From NCBI GenBank assembly GCA_964555935.1, contig CAZKUN010000148.1, forward strand, positions 1 through 22,624: 22,624 nucleotides of DNA, given 5' to 3'. Under the pieces are notes generated by a model. That model searched no databases. It had not been told where the DNA came from and was given only the letters and a program-made list of their open reading frames with translations. The DNA comes from CAZKUN01 sp964555935 (lineage in GTDB: Bacteria; Armatimonadota; Zipacnadia; Zipacnadales; VGFC01). Both the position numbers and the translations under genes were made by a program. Of this stretch, positions 7,768 to 15,813 are shown in pieces. Position 1 is the stretch's first letter. Each line of letters starts with the position of its first letter.

Positions 7768-8660
7768 TCGCTTGCTCTCTCAATCACGCAGATTCGCTTC
7801 GCGCCGTTGTCGAGCGCCCAGAGATTCTCACCGTCATGGGCGATGCCGGTCGTGCTCTCGCCAAAGGGCTTCTCGCCGAATTCGAGGAGCTTGCCGTCGA
7901 GGCTGGTCTTAATGATCGCCGGAGCGAAGGCGTCCACATGCCAGACGCCGCCGGGCGCCTCGGCGATTACCATCGGCTCTGGCCCAGCCGGCCCGAAGAA
8001 CTGCGGATCGTTCTCGCCGCTGGGATCGACCTTTCGGATCAGGCCGTTGAACCCATCGCTCACCCACAGCTCGCCGTTGACCTTGGCGAAGTCGTAGACC
8101 TCACACCACTCGGGCTTGTCGACGGCGAGTTCCTGCATGATGTCGCCCGTGTCGACGTCCAGTTTCACGAGGCGCTTCGGCCCGTTCTGCGTGACCCCGA
8201 GCCCATCGTCCCACCAGCCGATGCCCATCGGCTTCTCAAAGGGGATCTTCACGCTCTTGCGGATGCTGCCGTCCTCGGGTGAGACGGCGATGGCCTCGCA
8301 GCCATCCTTGTCCAGCACCCACAAGCTCTCCCCGTCCCAGGTCATGCTCCACCGATCGCCGTCCGGAGCCGGGATCTCGCGCACGATCCGCCACTCCGGC
8401 GGCAGGGGCGGGAGTTTCCGGAGTTGCTCGAACAGCCCGTGGCGCACCAGGCCCTCGTAGACCTTCACGCTCGACATGCTCCACGCGTCATAGCCCCCAT
8501 CGCCCCACGAGCCGTCCGGCTTCTGCCCGCGCAGAATGTTCCCCACCTCAAGTTCCATCAAGCGCTTGGCCCCGGGTAGATCGATCATACTCGTCGACCA
8601 GACAACGCCCCATGGGTCCTTATCGCCCACGCACCCAGCGCCGTTCAGTCCGTCGATCAT
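7764..8660 (-). CDS. Frameshift-separated C-terminal part: beta-propeller of an exported protein
   Basis: This frame carries the continuation of the gene that begins at 9285. Its first residues (about 60) include GQKPDGSWGDGGYDAW, a repeat like those of prenyltransferase/squalene-cyclase alpha/alpha barrels. The rest shows repeated NHL/YVTN-like propeller blades (ESLWVLDKDG, GELWVSDGFNG, ENLWALDNG). In-frame homology begins upstream of the first ATG (8660), at the poly-C run 8711-8717. The 8660 start is therefore only the first available codon, not a convincing natural start, and no good ribosome-binding site was seen. Removing one base of the run gives a single 506-residue protein (7764-9285) that keeps the ATGA coupling to the next gene. 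Confidence 0.75.
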   Translation of the reverse strand: MIDGLNGAGCVGDKDPWGVVWSTSMIDLPGAKRLMELEVGNILRGQKPDGSWGDGGYDAWSMSSVKVYEGLVRHGLFEQLRKLPPLPPEWRIVREIPAPDGDRWSMTWDGESLWVLDKDGCEAIAVSPEDGSIRKSVKIPFEKPMGIGWWDDGLGVTQNGPKRLVKLDVDTGDIMQELAVDKPEWCEVYDFAKVNGELWVSDGFNGLIRKVDPSGENDPQFFGPAGPEPMVIAEAPGGVWHVDAFAPAIIKTSLDGKLLEFGEKPFGESTTGIAHDGENLWALDNGAKRICVIERASE

Positions 8661-9285
8661 CCAACTCAGGGCCCGCTTGCAGGCGGCCGTCGTGTCGACA
8701 ATGTCTCGCGCCCCCCCACAGGACGCGGAGGTAGAAGTTCGGCCCCCACAGGCAGAGCTTGTACGGGCCGCTCCAGTCCTTCTCGCTGTCGAGCGCGGTC
8801 TGGATGGCGGCCGTCAGCTTGGGGTGATCCGTCACCCCTAGCATGTAAAGACCGCGGATGTCGCGGATCCATATCTCGCCGTCGTTCTCCGGGTCGCCCT
8901 CCAGCGTGGTCTCGATGGCCTTCCGAACTTCGGGCCGGGCGGGATCGACGCCACAGTCAGCCAGCTCCATCAGCGCGGATGCGTGTCCGTGACCACGGTC
9001 GTCGAGGAGCCCGTCCTCCCGTTGCCCGGCGAGGATCTCGTCGATACGCGCGGTTAGGATCGCCTCGTCCCCCGGCTTGGGGGTGTGAAACACGTGCCGA
9101 TGGATGAGCACTGCCTGCAAGGAGTCGCTCTCCTCGATGAACGGCATCGGGTCGTGCCGGAATCCGTATTGCAGCCCCATTCCACTCGCCTCACTTTCTT
9201 GGACAGACGCGCGCGTCGTCAGCCCGCCGACGGCCAGGCACAGTAGCAGCGCCACCAGACCAACCAGCCGCGTAGGTGAATTCAT
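8620..9285 (-). CDS. Frameshift-truncated N-terminal part of an exported alpha/alpha-barrel and propeller protein
   Basis: The natural start of the gene is the ATG at 9285, with the Shine-Dalgarno GGAGGT at 9302-9297 (minus strand) 11 bases away. It has a signal peptide (hydrophobic about residues 8-24) followed by helical-hairpin repeats such as ILAGQREDGLLDD, typical of squalene-cyclase/prenyltransferase alpha/alpha toroids. After about residue 193 (NFYLRVLWGG) the frame becomes a meaningless Arg/His-rich tail. The other frame continues sensibly as ARDIVDTTAACKRALSW into the 7764-8660 part. The break lies in seven consecutive C (8711-8717). This is the first gene of the three-gene exported operon. 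Confidence 0.8.
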   Translation of the reverse strand: MNSPTRLVGLVALLLCLAVGGLTTRASVQESEASGMGLQYGFRHDPMPFIEESDSLQAVLIHRHVFHTPKPGDEAILTARIDEILAGQREDGLLDDRGHGHASALMELADCGVDPARPEVRKAIETTLEGDPENDGEIWIRDIRGLYMLGVTDHPKLTAAIQTALDSEKDWSGPYKLCLWGPNFYLRVLWGGARHCRHDGRLQAGPELDDRRTERRWVRGR

Positions 9286-9288
9286 GAT

Positions 9289-9302
9289 GGAGGCACACCT
9301 CC
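9289..9302 (-). promoter_or_regulatory. Ribosome-binding site held in a small hairpin
   Basis: On the minus strand the Shine-Dalgarno GGAGG pairs with CCTCC just after it (5-bp stem, 4-base loop) immediately before the ATG at 9285. This is visible base pairing; any control of translation is inference. Confidence 0.4.
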
Positions 9303-9515
9303 AGCCAATGCCCGATGGAAATTCGGGGAAATGCGTGGGACGACGAGCGCATTGCTCCAGTTCGCCACCCGCTCAGCCCAATCCTGGTCAATCGGCGGAG
9401 CCCAGATCCCACAGGCAAGCCGTTATCGTGTATCATGCGGGTGGCAGATTCCGTGTAGCTATCATCAGCGCATCAACATTCGGCGTTCGCGGCCGTGTTA
9501 CGGAGGTGTACCGTC

Positions 9516-10442
9516 ATGCCCAAGAGTGGGCAGGTTGAGTGGGACCCGAAGGACTTCCAATCCCGGGCCCAGCACGCGTGGGAAGGCCTCAGCAAGAACC
9601 TGCGCGGCGGGCGCATGTTCCTGATCGTCATTATCGGACTCGTTGTGTTACGGCTACTGGCCGGAGCAGTGGTCATCGTACCCGCCGGAAAACGTGCGGT
9701 GGTCTTCAGCAAGTTCTCGGGCGTTCTCGAGACGCAGCTCAACGAGGGCCTGCATCTACTCATTCCGTGGGCCTGGAGCGCGACCCAGTACAACGTGCGC
9801 GACCAAACGTGGACCGTCACGGTTGGCGAGCACGAGGCGGGGCAGAGCCATGCGGGTGAGGGTCAGCTCGATGCGCTCACGTTGGATGGCCAACAGGTGT
9901 TCCTGGATATCTCGGTCGTCTACCACGCCGATCCCAGTAGGGTCTGGTGGCTCCACCAGAACGTGGGGCCGCGGTACCGCGACAAGGTCATCCGTCCCCA
10001 GACGCGCTGTGTCTGCCGCACGGTCATCAGCCAGTTTTCGGTGACCGATCTGTACGCCGGCGACCGGGACAAGATCCGGACCGACATACACGAGGCGCTC
10101 GAGTCCAGCCTGATGGAATGGGGCATTATCCTGGACCAGCTGCTGTTGCGCAACGTGAGCTTCAGCGAGGAATTCAGGCAGTCCATCGAAGCCAAACAGG
10201 TAGCCATTCAGGAGTTTGAGCGGATGCAGTACGAGCTTCAGGCGGCCGAGAAGACGCAGGAACAGGCCATCATCGAGGCCGAGGCGGAGGCCGAATCGCT
10301 GAAGCTGCAGGGCAAGGCGCTCCGCGACAACCCGCTGGTGCTGAACTACGAGTACTCCCAGAGGATCGCGCCCTCGGTGCAGGGCATCGTAACCGAACGA
10401 GCAACGACGCCGCCGAGTGCCCCGAACACGGGGGGGAGGTGA
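9516..10442 (+). CDS. Prohibitin-like SPFH (Band 7) membrane protein, first of a pair
   Basis: A 308-residue protein with one transmembrane segment (about 34-54), then an SPFH/prohibitin domain (VPAGKRAVVFSKFSGV, GLHLLIPW, YNVRDQTW, about 50-230). A Glu/Ala-rich coiled coil follows (about 225-280, including EAEAEAESLKLQGKAL). SPFH proteins form large ring or cage scaffolds on membranes and often bind proteases or enzymes. The pair in tandem recalls HflK/HflC or prohibitin-1/2, but no ftsH is present here. The ATG at 9516 has an ideal GGAGGT (9502-9507) eight bases upstream, so the longer frame from 9495 is not used. It is the first gene of an operon with a second SPFH gene, rtcA and a DUF1844 gene. 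Confidence 0.92.
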   Translation: MPKSGQVEWDPKDFQSRAQHAWEGLSKNLRGGRMFLIVIIGLVVLRLLAGAVVIVPAGKRAVVFSKFSGVLETQLNEGLHLLIPWAWSATQYNVRDQTWTVTVGEHEAGQSHAGEGQLDALTLDGQQVFLDISVVYHADPSRVWWLHQNVGPRYRDKVIRPQTRCVCRTVISQFSVTDLYAGDRDKIRTDIHEALESSLMEWGIILDQLLLRNVSFSEEFRQSIEAKQVAIQEFERMQYELQAAEKTQEQAIIEAEAEAESLKLQGKALRDNPLVLNYEYSQRIAPSVQGIVTERATTPPSAPNTGGR

Positions 10443-10447
10443 TGACC

Positions 10448-11323
10448 ATGACCCTAACATCACGCACAGGCGCGGCTAAGAAGTCCGGTCTCATCGCCAT
10501 CGTCGCCATTCTGGTCGTGGCGTGGTTTGTGTTCACCGCCTGCACGGTGGTGATCGACGCCGGCTCTCGCGGCGTGGTCTTCTCCAAGGCCAGTGGTTTC
10601 AGGGAGCAGGTTCTGGACGAGGGCATCCACTTCGTCGTTCCGGTGCTGTGGGAGATCTACCCTTACGACGTCCGCAGCCAGACCTACACGCTCGGATCCA
10701 AGGTCCTGGACCCCGATGCTGAGATAGACGGCGGACTCGCCGTGGACGCCCTCAGCTCTGACGGGCAGACCGTCACGCTCCACGTTTCCATGCGCTTTCA
10801 CCTCGATCCGGAGAAGGTGATGCAGATCCACCAGGACCTCGGCGAGACCTACGTCACCAAGATCATCAAGCCGCAGGTGCGAAGCAGCGTGCGTGATGAG
10901 GCCAACCGGTATCCAAGCGTCAACATCTACTCCGAGGACCGACAGGAACTGCAGGACGCCATCCAGAAAGAGTTGACGAAGGAGCTGGCCAAGAACCACA
11001 TCATCGTCGAGGAAGTGTTGCTCAGGAACGTCATCTTCTCGTCGCAGTTCCAGGACGCCATCGAGCAGAAGCAGGTTGCCCAGCAGGAAGCGCTGCGAAT
11101 GGACTACGTGGTGCGCAAACAGGAGCAGGAGAAGCTGAAGACGATCATTCTCGCCACGGGAGAGGCCAAGGCGACCGAGCTTAAGGGCCAGGCGCTGGCC
11201 TCATATCCCGAACTCGTGCAGTGGGAGTACGTCCACAACCTGCCTGAGGATGTCGACGTAATAGTCACTGACACCCGCACGATCATCAACCTCGGGGATC
11301 TGTTCGGCCGCGGGGAGCAGTGA
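10448..11323 (+). CDS. Prohibitin-like SPFH (Band 7) membrane protein, second of a pair
   Basis: A 291-residue paralogue of the preceding protein with the same plan: a transmembrane segment at about 13-33, an SPFH domain (IDAGSRGVVFSKASGF, GIHFVVPVLW, YPYDVRSQTY) and a coiled coil (about 200-250) ending in a short non-helical tail. Two tandem, diverged SPFH genes suggest a hetero-oligomer. Starts at GTG 10439, ATG 10442 and ATG 10448 are all possible. I chose 10448 because the GGGGGAGG run at 10432-10439 is eight bases before it; 10442 would overlap the preceding stop as TGATG. Its stop overlaps the rtcA start (GTGA). Confidence 0.9.
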   Translation: MTLTSRTGAAKKSGLIAIVAILVVAWFVFTACTVVIDAGSRGVVFSKASGFREQVLDEGIHFVVPVLWEIYPYDVRSQTYTLGSKVLDPDAEIDGGLAVDALSSDGQTVTLHVSMRFHLDPEKVMQIHQDLGETYVTKIIKPQVRSSVRDEANRYPSVNIYSEDRQELQDAIQKELTKELAKNHIIVEEVLLRNVIFSSQFQDAIEQKQVAQQEALRMDYVVRKQEQEKLKTIILATGEAKATELKGQALASYPELVQWEYVHNLPEDVDVIVTDTRTIINLGDLFGRGEQ

Positions 11324-12369
11324 GTTCGGCGATGCTCACAATCGACGGATCGTATGGCGAGGGCGGCGGGCAGGTCCTGAGGACATGCCTGTCGCTCTCG
11401 GCGATTACGGACACCCCCATCCGACTCACCAACATTCGCGCTGGTCGCGGCAAACCCGGGCTCGCGGCGCAGCATCTCACGTGCGTCCGCGCGGCGGCGA
11501 AGGTCTGCGACGCCCGCGTCGAGGGCGACAGCTTCGGCTCGCAAGAACTCGTGTTCCAGCCGGGCGCGCCACGCTGCGGTGAGTTCACCCTCGATGTCGC
11601 CGACGTCCGCCCGAGCGCCGGCTCGGTCAACCTCATCCTGCAGACAGTCCTCCCGGTCCTCGCGCGCTGCGACGGCCCGAGCCGCGTGACGCTGCGTGGA
11701 GGGACGCATGTCGCTTGGGCGCCGACCTTCGAGTACGTCGCGGAGGTCTTCCTGCCCGCGGCGAGCCGGATGGGCGTCGATGCCGATGTCCAACTCAACA
11801 AGGCCGGCTACTACCCGCGTGGCGGCGGCGAGGAGATCCTCACTGTTCGGCCATCCGCGCGTTGGACGGGGGCGGACCTCTCTCGCCCCGAGGCCGACCT
11901 CGCTTGCCGGCTCGTATCCCGCACGACGAAGCTGCCGGATCATGTCGGCCACCGCCAGATGTCGAATATGACCCAAGCCTTCCCGGAGGCCGAGCAGACC
12001 TCGCTCGACACGCCTGGAATCGCCCCCGGCACGTCAGCGCTCGCGGCAACAGTGCCCGGCCAAGGCGGCTGGGCCGGATGCACGGCGATCGGTCAACGCG
12101 GCAAGCCCGCCGAGAAGGTCGGTCGCGAGGCCGTGGCGGCACTTGGCGCGTTTGTCGACTCACGCGCCGCCGTCGACCAACACCTCGCCGACCAACTCCT
12201 TCTCTACGCCGCGCTCGCGGAAGGGACGACCCGTCTCACCGTCGAAGCAGTCACCGAGCACGCGCGGACGAACGTGTGGGTCATCGAGCAATTTCTCGGG
12301 CCGACCTTCACCATCGAAGACACTGCGAATGAGCCGCCACGGATCATCGCAACGCCCGTGCGGGACTAG
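11320..12369 (+). CDS. rtcA: RNA 3'-terminal phosphate cyclase
   Basis: Cytoplasmic ATP-dependent enzyme that converts RNA 3'-phosphates to 2',3'-cyclic phosphates, through an adenylated histidine. At 349 residues it is close to the usual 340. Family motifs are present: IDGSYGEGGGQVLRT (about 8-22), RAGRGKPGLAAQHL, PSAGSVNLILQTVLP and YYPRGGGEE. The catalytic His is His314 in TEHARTNVWVIEQF, matching His309 of E. coli RtcA. The GTG at 11320 overlaps the preceding stop (GTGA), implying coupling; ATG 11332 is an alternative that matches the family N terminus equally well. There is no rtcB or rtcR in the window, and the linkage to SPFH genes is unlike the E. coli rtcBA operon. Confidence 0.95.
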   Translation: MSSAMLTIDGSYGEGGGQVLRTCLSLSAITDTPIRLTNIRAGRGKPGLAAQHLTCVRAAAKVCDARVEGDSFGSQELVFQPGAPRCGEFTLDVADVRPSAGSVNLILQTVLPVLARCDGPSRVTLRGGTHVAWAPTFEYVAEVFLPAASRMGVDADVQLNKAGYYPRGGGEEILTVRPSARWTGADLSRPEADLACRLVSRTTKLPDHVGHRQMSNMTQAFPEAEQTSLDTPGIAPGTSALAATVPGQGGWAGCTAIGQRGKPAEKVGREAVAALGAFVDSRAAVDQHLADQLLLYAALAEGTTRLTVEAVTEHARTNVWVIEQFLGPTFTIEDTANEPPRIIATPVRD

Positions 12370-12387
12370 CCATTGGGGGCGAACGGA

Positions 12388-12804
12388 ATGACACCGGAAG
12401 ACATGGACCGCGAAGAGGAAGACCAGGAAGAGGAACACACCAAGACCGACACGCGCGCCTCGAGCCAACCCGAGGCCGAGGAGACTCCGCCGGAGACTAC
12501 ACCGACCGAGGACGCACCGGCCGAGGACGCGCCCGCTGAAGAGGGCGAGCGCCCGGATATCGACGTGTACAGCCTGCTGAGGATGTCGATCGGAATGTAC
12601 GCTCAACAGGCGTGGGTCCACCTCGGCCTTGTGAAGGATCCATACAAGGACACCACCGAGATGGACCTCCCGATGGCACAGATCGCCATCGACACCGTTG
12701 CGTTCATAGTCGAGAAGTTGGGCGATGAACTCGAGGAGAGCGAGAAGCGTGAGATGGACAGCCTGTTGACTAACCTGCGCATCAACTTCGCTCAGCGGAG
12801 CTAG
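12388..12804 (+). CDS. DUF1844 family protein with an acidic N-terminal region
   Basis: A 138-residue protein. The first 55 or so residues are very acidic and Pro/Thr/Ala-rich, probably disordered, with repeats such as TEDAPAEDAPAEE. The C-terminal 80 residues match the DUF1844 pattern: DVYSLLRMSIGMYAQQAWVH, LGLVKDP, a run like MAQIAIDTVAFIVEKL, and LLTNLRINF at the end. The family function is not known. It follows rtcA by 18 bases and is probably the last gene of the operon. I prefer the ATG at 12388; a TTG at 12373 in the same frame adds five residues. Confidence 0.85.
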   Translation: MTPEDMDREEEDQEEEHTKTDTRASSQPEAEETPPETTPTEDAPAEDAPAEEGERPDIDVYSLLRMSIGMYAQQAWVHLGLVKDPYKDTTEMDLPMAQIAIDTVAFIVEKLGDELEESEKREMDSLLTNLRINFAQRS

Positions 12805-13013
12805 AAGTGATCTCAGAACCCCGTAGGTCGGATCTCCAGATCCGACGCCGTCGATCTGGGACTGTCCAAGCGCTGTTTGCGCAGGACTGTCCCCTGTTCT
12901 CCGTCGACGCTTGGACTTTGGAAGCGCTCCCAGTGGTCGCGCTGCCGCACTGACCGATTCCCGCCCCGGCCCTCGACATGCGCCGGGGCGCGTCTTCGAA
13001 ACGGGGCCTGAAC
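12805..13013. repeat. Intergenic stretch with nested inverted repeats (REP-like)
   Basis: Three structures are visible. GTCGGATCT/AGATCCGAC (12827-12846) is a near-perfect palindrome with a 2-base loop. GTCCAAGCG (12864-12872) pairs with CGCTTGGAC (12908-12916), flanked by further CTGGGA/TCCCAG complementarity and containing two copies of GGACTGTCC. CGCCCCGGC (12962-12970) pairs with GCCGGGGCG (12982-12990) as a GC-rich hairpin without a T tract that could end the upstream operon. No promoter was recognised. Confidence 0.6.
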
Positions 13014-14009
13014 TTGTCCATACTGGCGACCGCAACACGCACCGGCATCGTTGAGTGTGAGTCCCGCGGCAGCATCGCGGCGGCGGATGCCGACGGCAAC
13101 CTCATCGGCTGGGTCGGCGACCCCGACGCCCGTTACTACCTCCGCTCATCCGCTAAGCCGCTCCAAGCCCTCAGCATCGTGACGACCGGGGCCTACGAGG
13201 CGCTCCGCATGACGCCGAAGGAACTGGCCGTCTGCTGCGCCTCTCATTCCGGCTCCACCGAGCACCAGGAGGCGGTGCTGAGCGTTCTCGCCAAAGCCGG
13301 GCTCAGTGAGGACGCGCTGCAGTGCGGCACGCACGCGCCCGGCGACGCCGCCGCCCGCGAGGAGCTAAAGAACTCTGGAAAACAGCCCACGCCCGTTCAC
13401 AACAACTGCTCCGGCAAACACGCGGGCAAGCTCGCGACCGCCGTTCACATCGGCGCGCCGGTGGGCAGCTATCTCGACACGAAGCACCCCGTCCAGCGAA
13501 TGATCGTCGGCAATATCGCCCGGCTCGCCGACATGCAGCCTGGCGACATCCACATCGGCGTCGATGGCTGCGGATCGCCCGTGCATTGCCTGCCGCTGCG
13601 GAACATGGCAATCGCCTTCGCCCGCGCGGCGGCCGCCCGCAACATGCCCGACGACATGGCAGCCGCGGCCACTGAGATCCGCAAGGCCATTGGCGCGCAC
13701 CCGCATATGATCGCGAGCCACGGCAGCTTCAACAGCGACCTCGTCGGCGCGTTCAGCGGAGACGCCTACGCGAAGGCCGGGGCCGAGGCTCTGTTCTGCG
13801 CGGGCTTCGCCAAGAGCGGCGTGGCCTTGGCACTCAAGATCAGCGCCGGCGGCACGCGGATGATGTCACCGATCATGATGCGCGCGATGGTTCAACTCGG
13901 TCTGCCCGCCAAGACGTTAGCGAAGCTCGAGAAGTACCGCCGCGCGCCCGTCACGAACTGCCGCAACGAGAAGGTCGGCTGGATCGAGCCCACGGACTTC
14001 GCACTCTGA
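13014..14009 (+). CDS. L-asparaginase II family (Rhizobium etli type)
   Basis: Hydrolyses L-asparagine to aspartate and ammonia; a beta-lactamase-like fold unrelated to E. coli AnsA/AnsB. It has 331 residues. Counting from the TTG at 13014, the residues known from R. etli ReAIV are all found three positions earlier: Ser45-x-x-Lys48 (RSSAKPLQ), Ser77 (CASHSGS), and the zinc ligands Cys132 and Lys135 (NNCSGKHAG) and Cys186 (VDGCGSP). This constant offset supports the 13014 start. An ATG at 12978 in frame adds 12 residues, but it lies inside the GC-rich hairpin and its peptide does not fit the family. It is followed after 15 bases by the Gfo/Idh/MocA gene, so the two may be cotranscribed. Confidence 0.92.
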   Translation: MSILATATRTGIVECESRGSIAAADADGNLIGWVGDPDARYYLRSSAKPLQALSIVTTGAYEALRMTPKELAVCCASHSGSTEHQEAVLSVLAKAGLSEDALQCGTHAPGDAAAREELKNSGKQPTPVHNNCSGKHAGKLATAVHIGAPVGSYLDTKHPVQRMIVGNIARLADMQPGDIHIGVDGCGSPVHCLPLRNMAIAFARAAAARNMPDDMAAAATEIRKAIGAHPHMIASHGSFNSDLVGAFSGDAYAKAGAEALFCAGFAKSGVALALKISAGGTRMMSPIMMRAMVQLGLPAKTLAKLEKYRRAPVTNCRNEKVGWIEPTDFAL

Positions 14010-14024
14010 GAGGTGACCTAAGTC

Positions 14025-15068
14025 ATGGCACTCAAGGTCGGTATCGTCGGCGCCGGAGCGATCGCTCGCCCGCACATGAGAGCCTACGTCAGCAACGAGA
14101 ACGTCACGGAGGTCCACGTCGCCGACCCCAGCGCCGAGGCGCGAGACGGGTTGATAGGCGAGTACGGAATCATCACCGAGGGCGTGGATGACTACGCGAA
14201 ACTGCTCGCGGATGAGTCCATTGACATCATCGACTGCTGCGCGCCGCACAACCTCCACCACCCCATCGCGATGGCCGCCTTCAAGGCCGGCAAGCACGTC
14301 ATCACCGAGAAGCCCATAGCCCTCACGATCAAGCATGCGGACGAGATGGTCAACGCCGCCAAGCGCGCGAAAAAGCGACTGTTCGTCGCGATGAACCAGC
14401 GCATGCTCCCGGCCCACCGAAAGGCCAAGGAGATCATCGACGAGGGCGTCATCGGCAAGCCTTTCCTGGGCGTCATCAACGTCTTCGGCAACGAGATGGC
14501 CCGGCTGAACGACCCCAATAGCTGGAAAGGCGACTGGCAGAAGGCCGGCGGCGGCGCGCTGATCGACACGGGCTACCACGCTGTCTACATGCTGCAGCAT
14601 TTCCTCGGCCCGGCCAAGGCTGTTACCGCCATGACCAAACGCGTGGCCACCAAGCCCAAGGACAAAGCGGACGACACGAGCGTGGTCGCGATGGAGATGG
14701 AAAACGGGTCGATGGGCAACATCTGCGTGACATACGCGGCGACGGGTGACCGCTGGACAGAGGCCCGCCAGATCGTCGGGCCAGAGGGTTCGATCTTCAT
14801 CACCGACGATCCCGATGACGAGATCCCGCTGATCGTCGTCTGCGAGGGCGAGGCCTCCCCCATCAAGGTCCACAACCCGCCGCAGGTCCAGCGCTACGGC
14901 ATCCGCCAGGCGATCGACCACTTCATCTGGTGCATCCTGGAGAGTCAGCCGTGCGTGCTGAGGAACTCCGAGGCGCGCGCGGCGCTGGCGACAGTGCTCG
15001 CCGCATATCGCTCGGAGCGGGAGGGCCGTCGCGTCGAGGTGCGGGAGATATCGAAGGGGTCTGACTGA
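14025..15068 (+). CDS. Gfo/Idh/MocA family NAD(P)-dependent oxidoreductase
   Basis: A 347-residue cytoplasmic oxidoreductase, probably acting on a sugar or cyclitol. The N-terminal Rossmann fold carries GIVGAGAIARPH (residues 6-17) and the family TEKP motif (Glu95-Lys96-Pro97). The C-terminal beta-sheet domain contains DTGYHAVYML, where the family catalytic His lies. The length is normal for the family. AGAGGTGA upstream gives a good ribosome-binding site for the ATG at 14025. It is only distantly similar to the second such enzyme at 19176. The substrate cannot be read from the sequence. Confidence 0.93.
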   Translation: MALKVGIVGAGAIARPHMRAYVSNENVTEVHVADPSAEARDGLIGEYGIITEGVDDYAKLLADESIDIIDCCAPHNLHHPIAMAAFKAGKHVITEKPIALTIKHADEMVNAAKRAKKRLFVAMNQRMLPAHRKAKEIIDEGVIGKPFLGVINVFGNEMARLNDPNSWKGDWQKAGGGALIDTGYHAVYMLQHFLGPAKAVTAMTKRVATKPKDKADDTSVVAMEMENGSMGNICVTYAATGDRWTEARQIVGPEGSIFITDDPDDEIPLIVVCEGEASPIKVHNPPQVQRYGIRQAIDHFIWCILESQPCVLRNSEARAALATVLAAYRSEREGRRVEVREISKGSD

Positions 15069-15074
15069 CCGCCA

Positions 15075-15707
15075 CTACTCCGGAGCCGGGCGTCCCGGCC
15101 TGTGAGGCTCTCGCAGCGTCCCAATGTCGATGCCGCCGACCCGCAGCGCAGTAACGCGGGTCTCGATCTCATCGAGGATGCGCTCGAGCCGTTCGGGATC
15201 CTGGGCAATCGACTCCGACATCGCCTCGAACTCCGCCTTATCAATGCCTCGCCGCCTCAGTATCGAGTCGGATGCCTGATCGAGCGCCTCCTGCCCGTCG
15301 CCTGCTTCCGTCGCCCATTCGCTCGCCAAGATCAACATCGCCGACACGTCCACAAACTGCTTCTCTGTCAGCGCCTGGTCGCCACGGCTCCGGTCTGACG
15401 CGGCCGGCTCGACAGCACGCGCGGGTCCGGTCACGCTGGGGGGATCGGGCGCCGGCGCGGGCTCAACTGGAGGATCCGCGATCGGTTCATCGATCGCGAG
15501 CAGATCTGCCTCCTCCGTTGCGGGCGCGGCGGCTCGCTCGGCAAGCTCCGTCGTGGCCGGCGCCGGCTCAGCCGCAAAAGCCGGCGGCTCGGGCTCGGGC
15601 ACCTTGGTCAGGATCGGCCACGCAATCGCGGCAAAGATGGCAGCGACCACGGCGGCGCCGAGCCAGATCAATGCCTGTACCTTGGCCGGCGATAGGGGCT
15701 TCTTCAA
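15075..15707 (-). CDS. Membrane-anchored Pro/Ala-rich protein of unknown function
   Basis: A 210-residue protein with a single transmembrane segment near the N terminus (about 11-33). A Pro/Ala/Glu-rich linker follows (about 36-105), then a charged helical C-terminal domain (about 110-200) ending in a Pro-rich tail. It would be held in the inner membrane with the C-terminal part outside. The start is TTG at 15707, supported by GGAGGT at 15722-15717 nine bases upstream. It is divergent from the transporter-like gene at 15814, and its 3' end is six bases from the convergent oxidoreductase gene. No family recognised. Confidence 0.65.
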   Translation of the reverse strand: MKKPLSPAKVQALIWLGAAVVAAIFAAIAWPILTKVPEPEPPAFAAEPAPATTELAERAAAPATEEADLLAIDEPIADPPVEPAPAPDPPSVTGPARAVEPAASDRSRGDQALTEKQFVDVSAMLILASEWATEAGDGQEALDQASDSILRRRGIDKAEFEAMSESIAQDPERLERILDEIETRVTALRVGGIDIGTLREPHRPGRPAPE

Positions 15708-15813
15708 GACGGCGCGACCTCCGCGTGCTAGTCAGAACGCATCGCCGCCCATTTCCGCATTGCGGGCCCATCGCCCTCCGAGGTAACATGGGCGGGCGCA
15801 TCCGGTACTACTC

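Noticed and set aside
9303..9494. Promoters for the two divergent operons in the 9303-9494 gap
   Set aside because: TATCAT-like hexamers are present (for example 9431-9436) but none has a convincing -35 at proper spacing on either strand, so no promoter is called.
12978..13013. Upstream ATG as the start of the asparaginase
   Set aside because: It lies in the loop of a GC-rich hairpin, the added peptide does not fit the family, and residue numbering against R. etli asparaginase fits the TTG at 13014.
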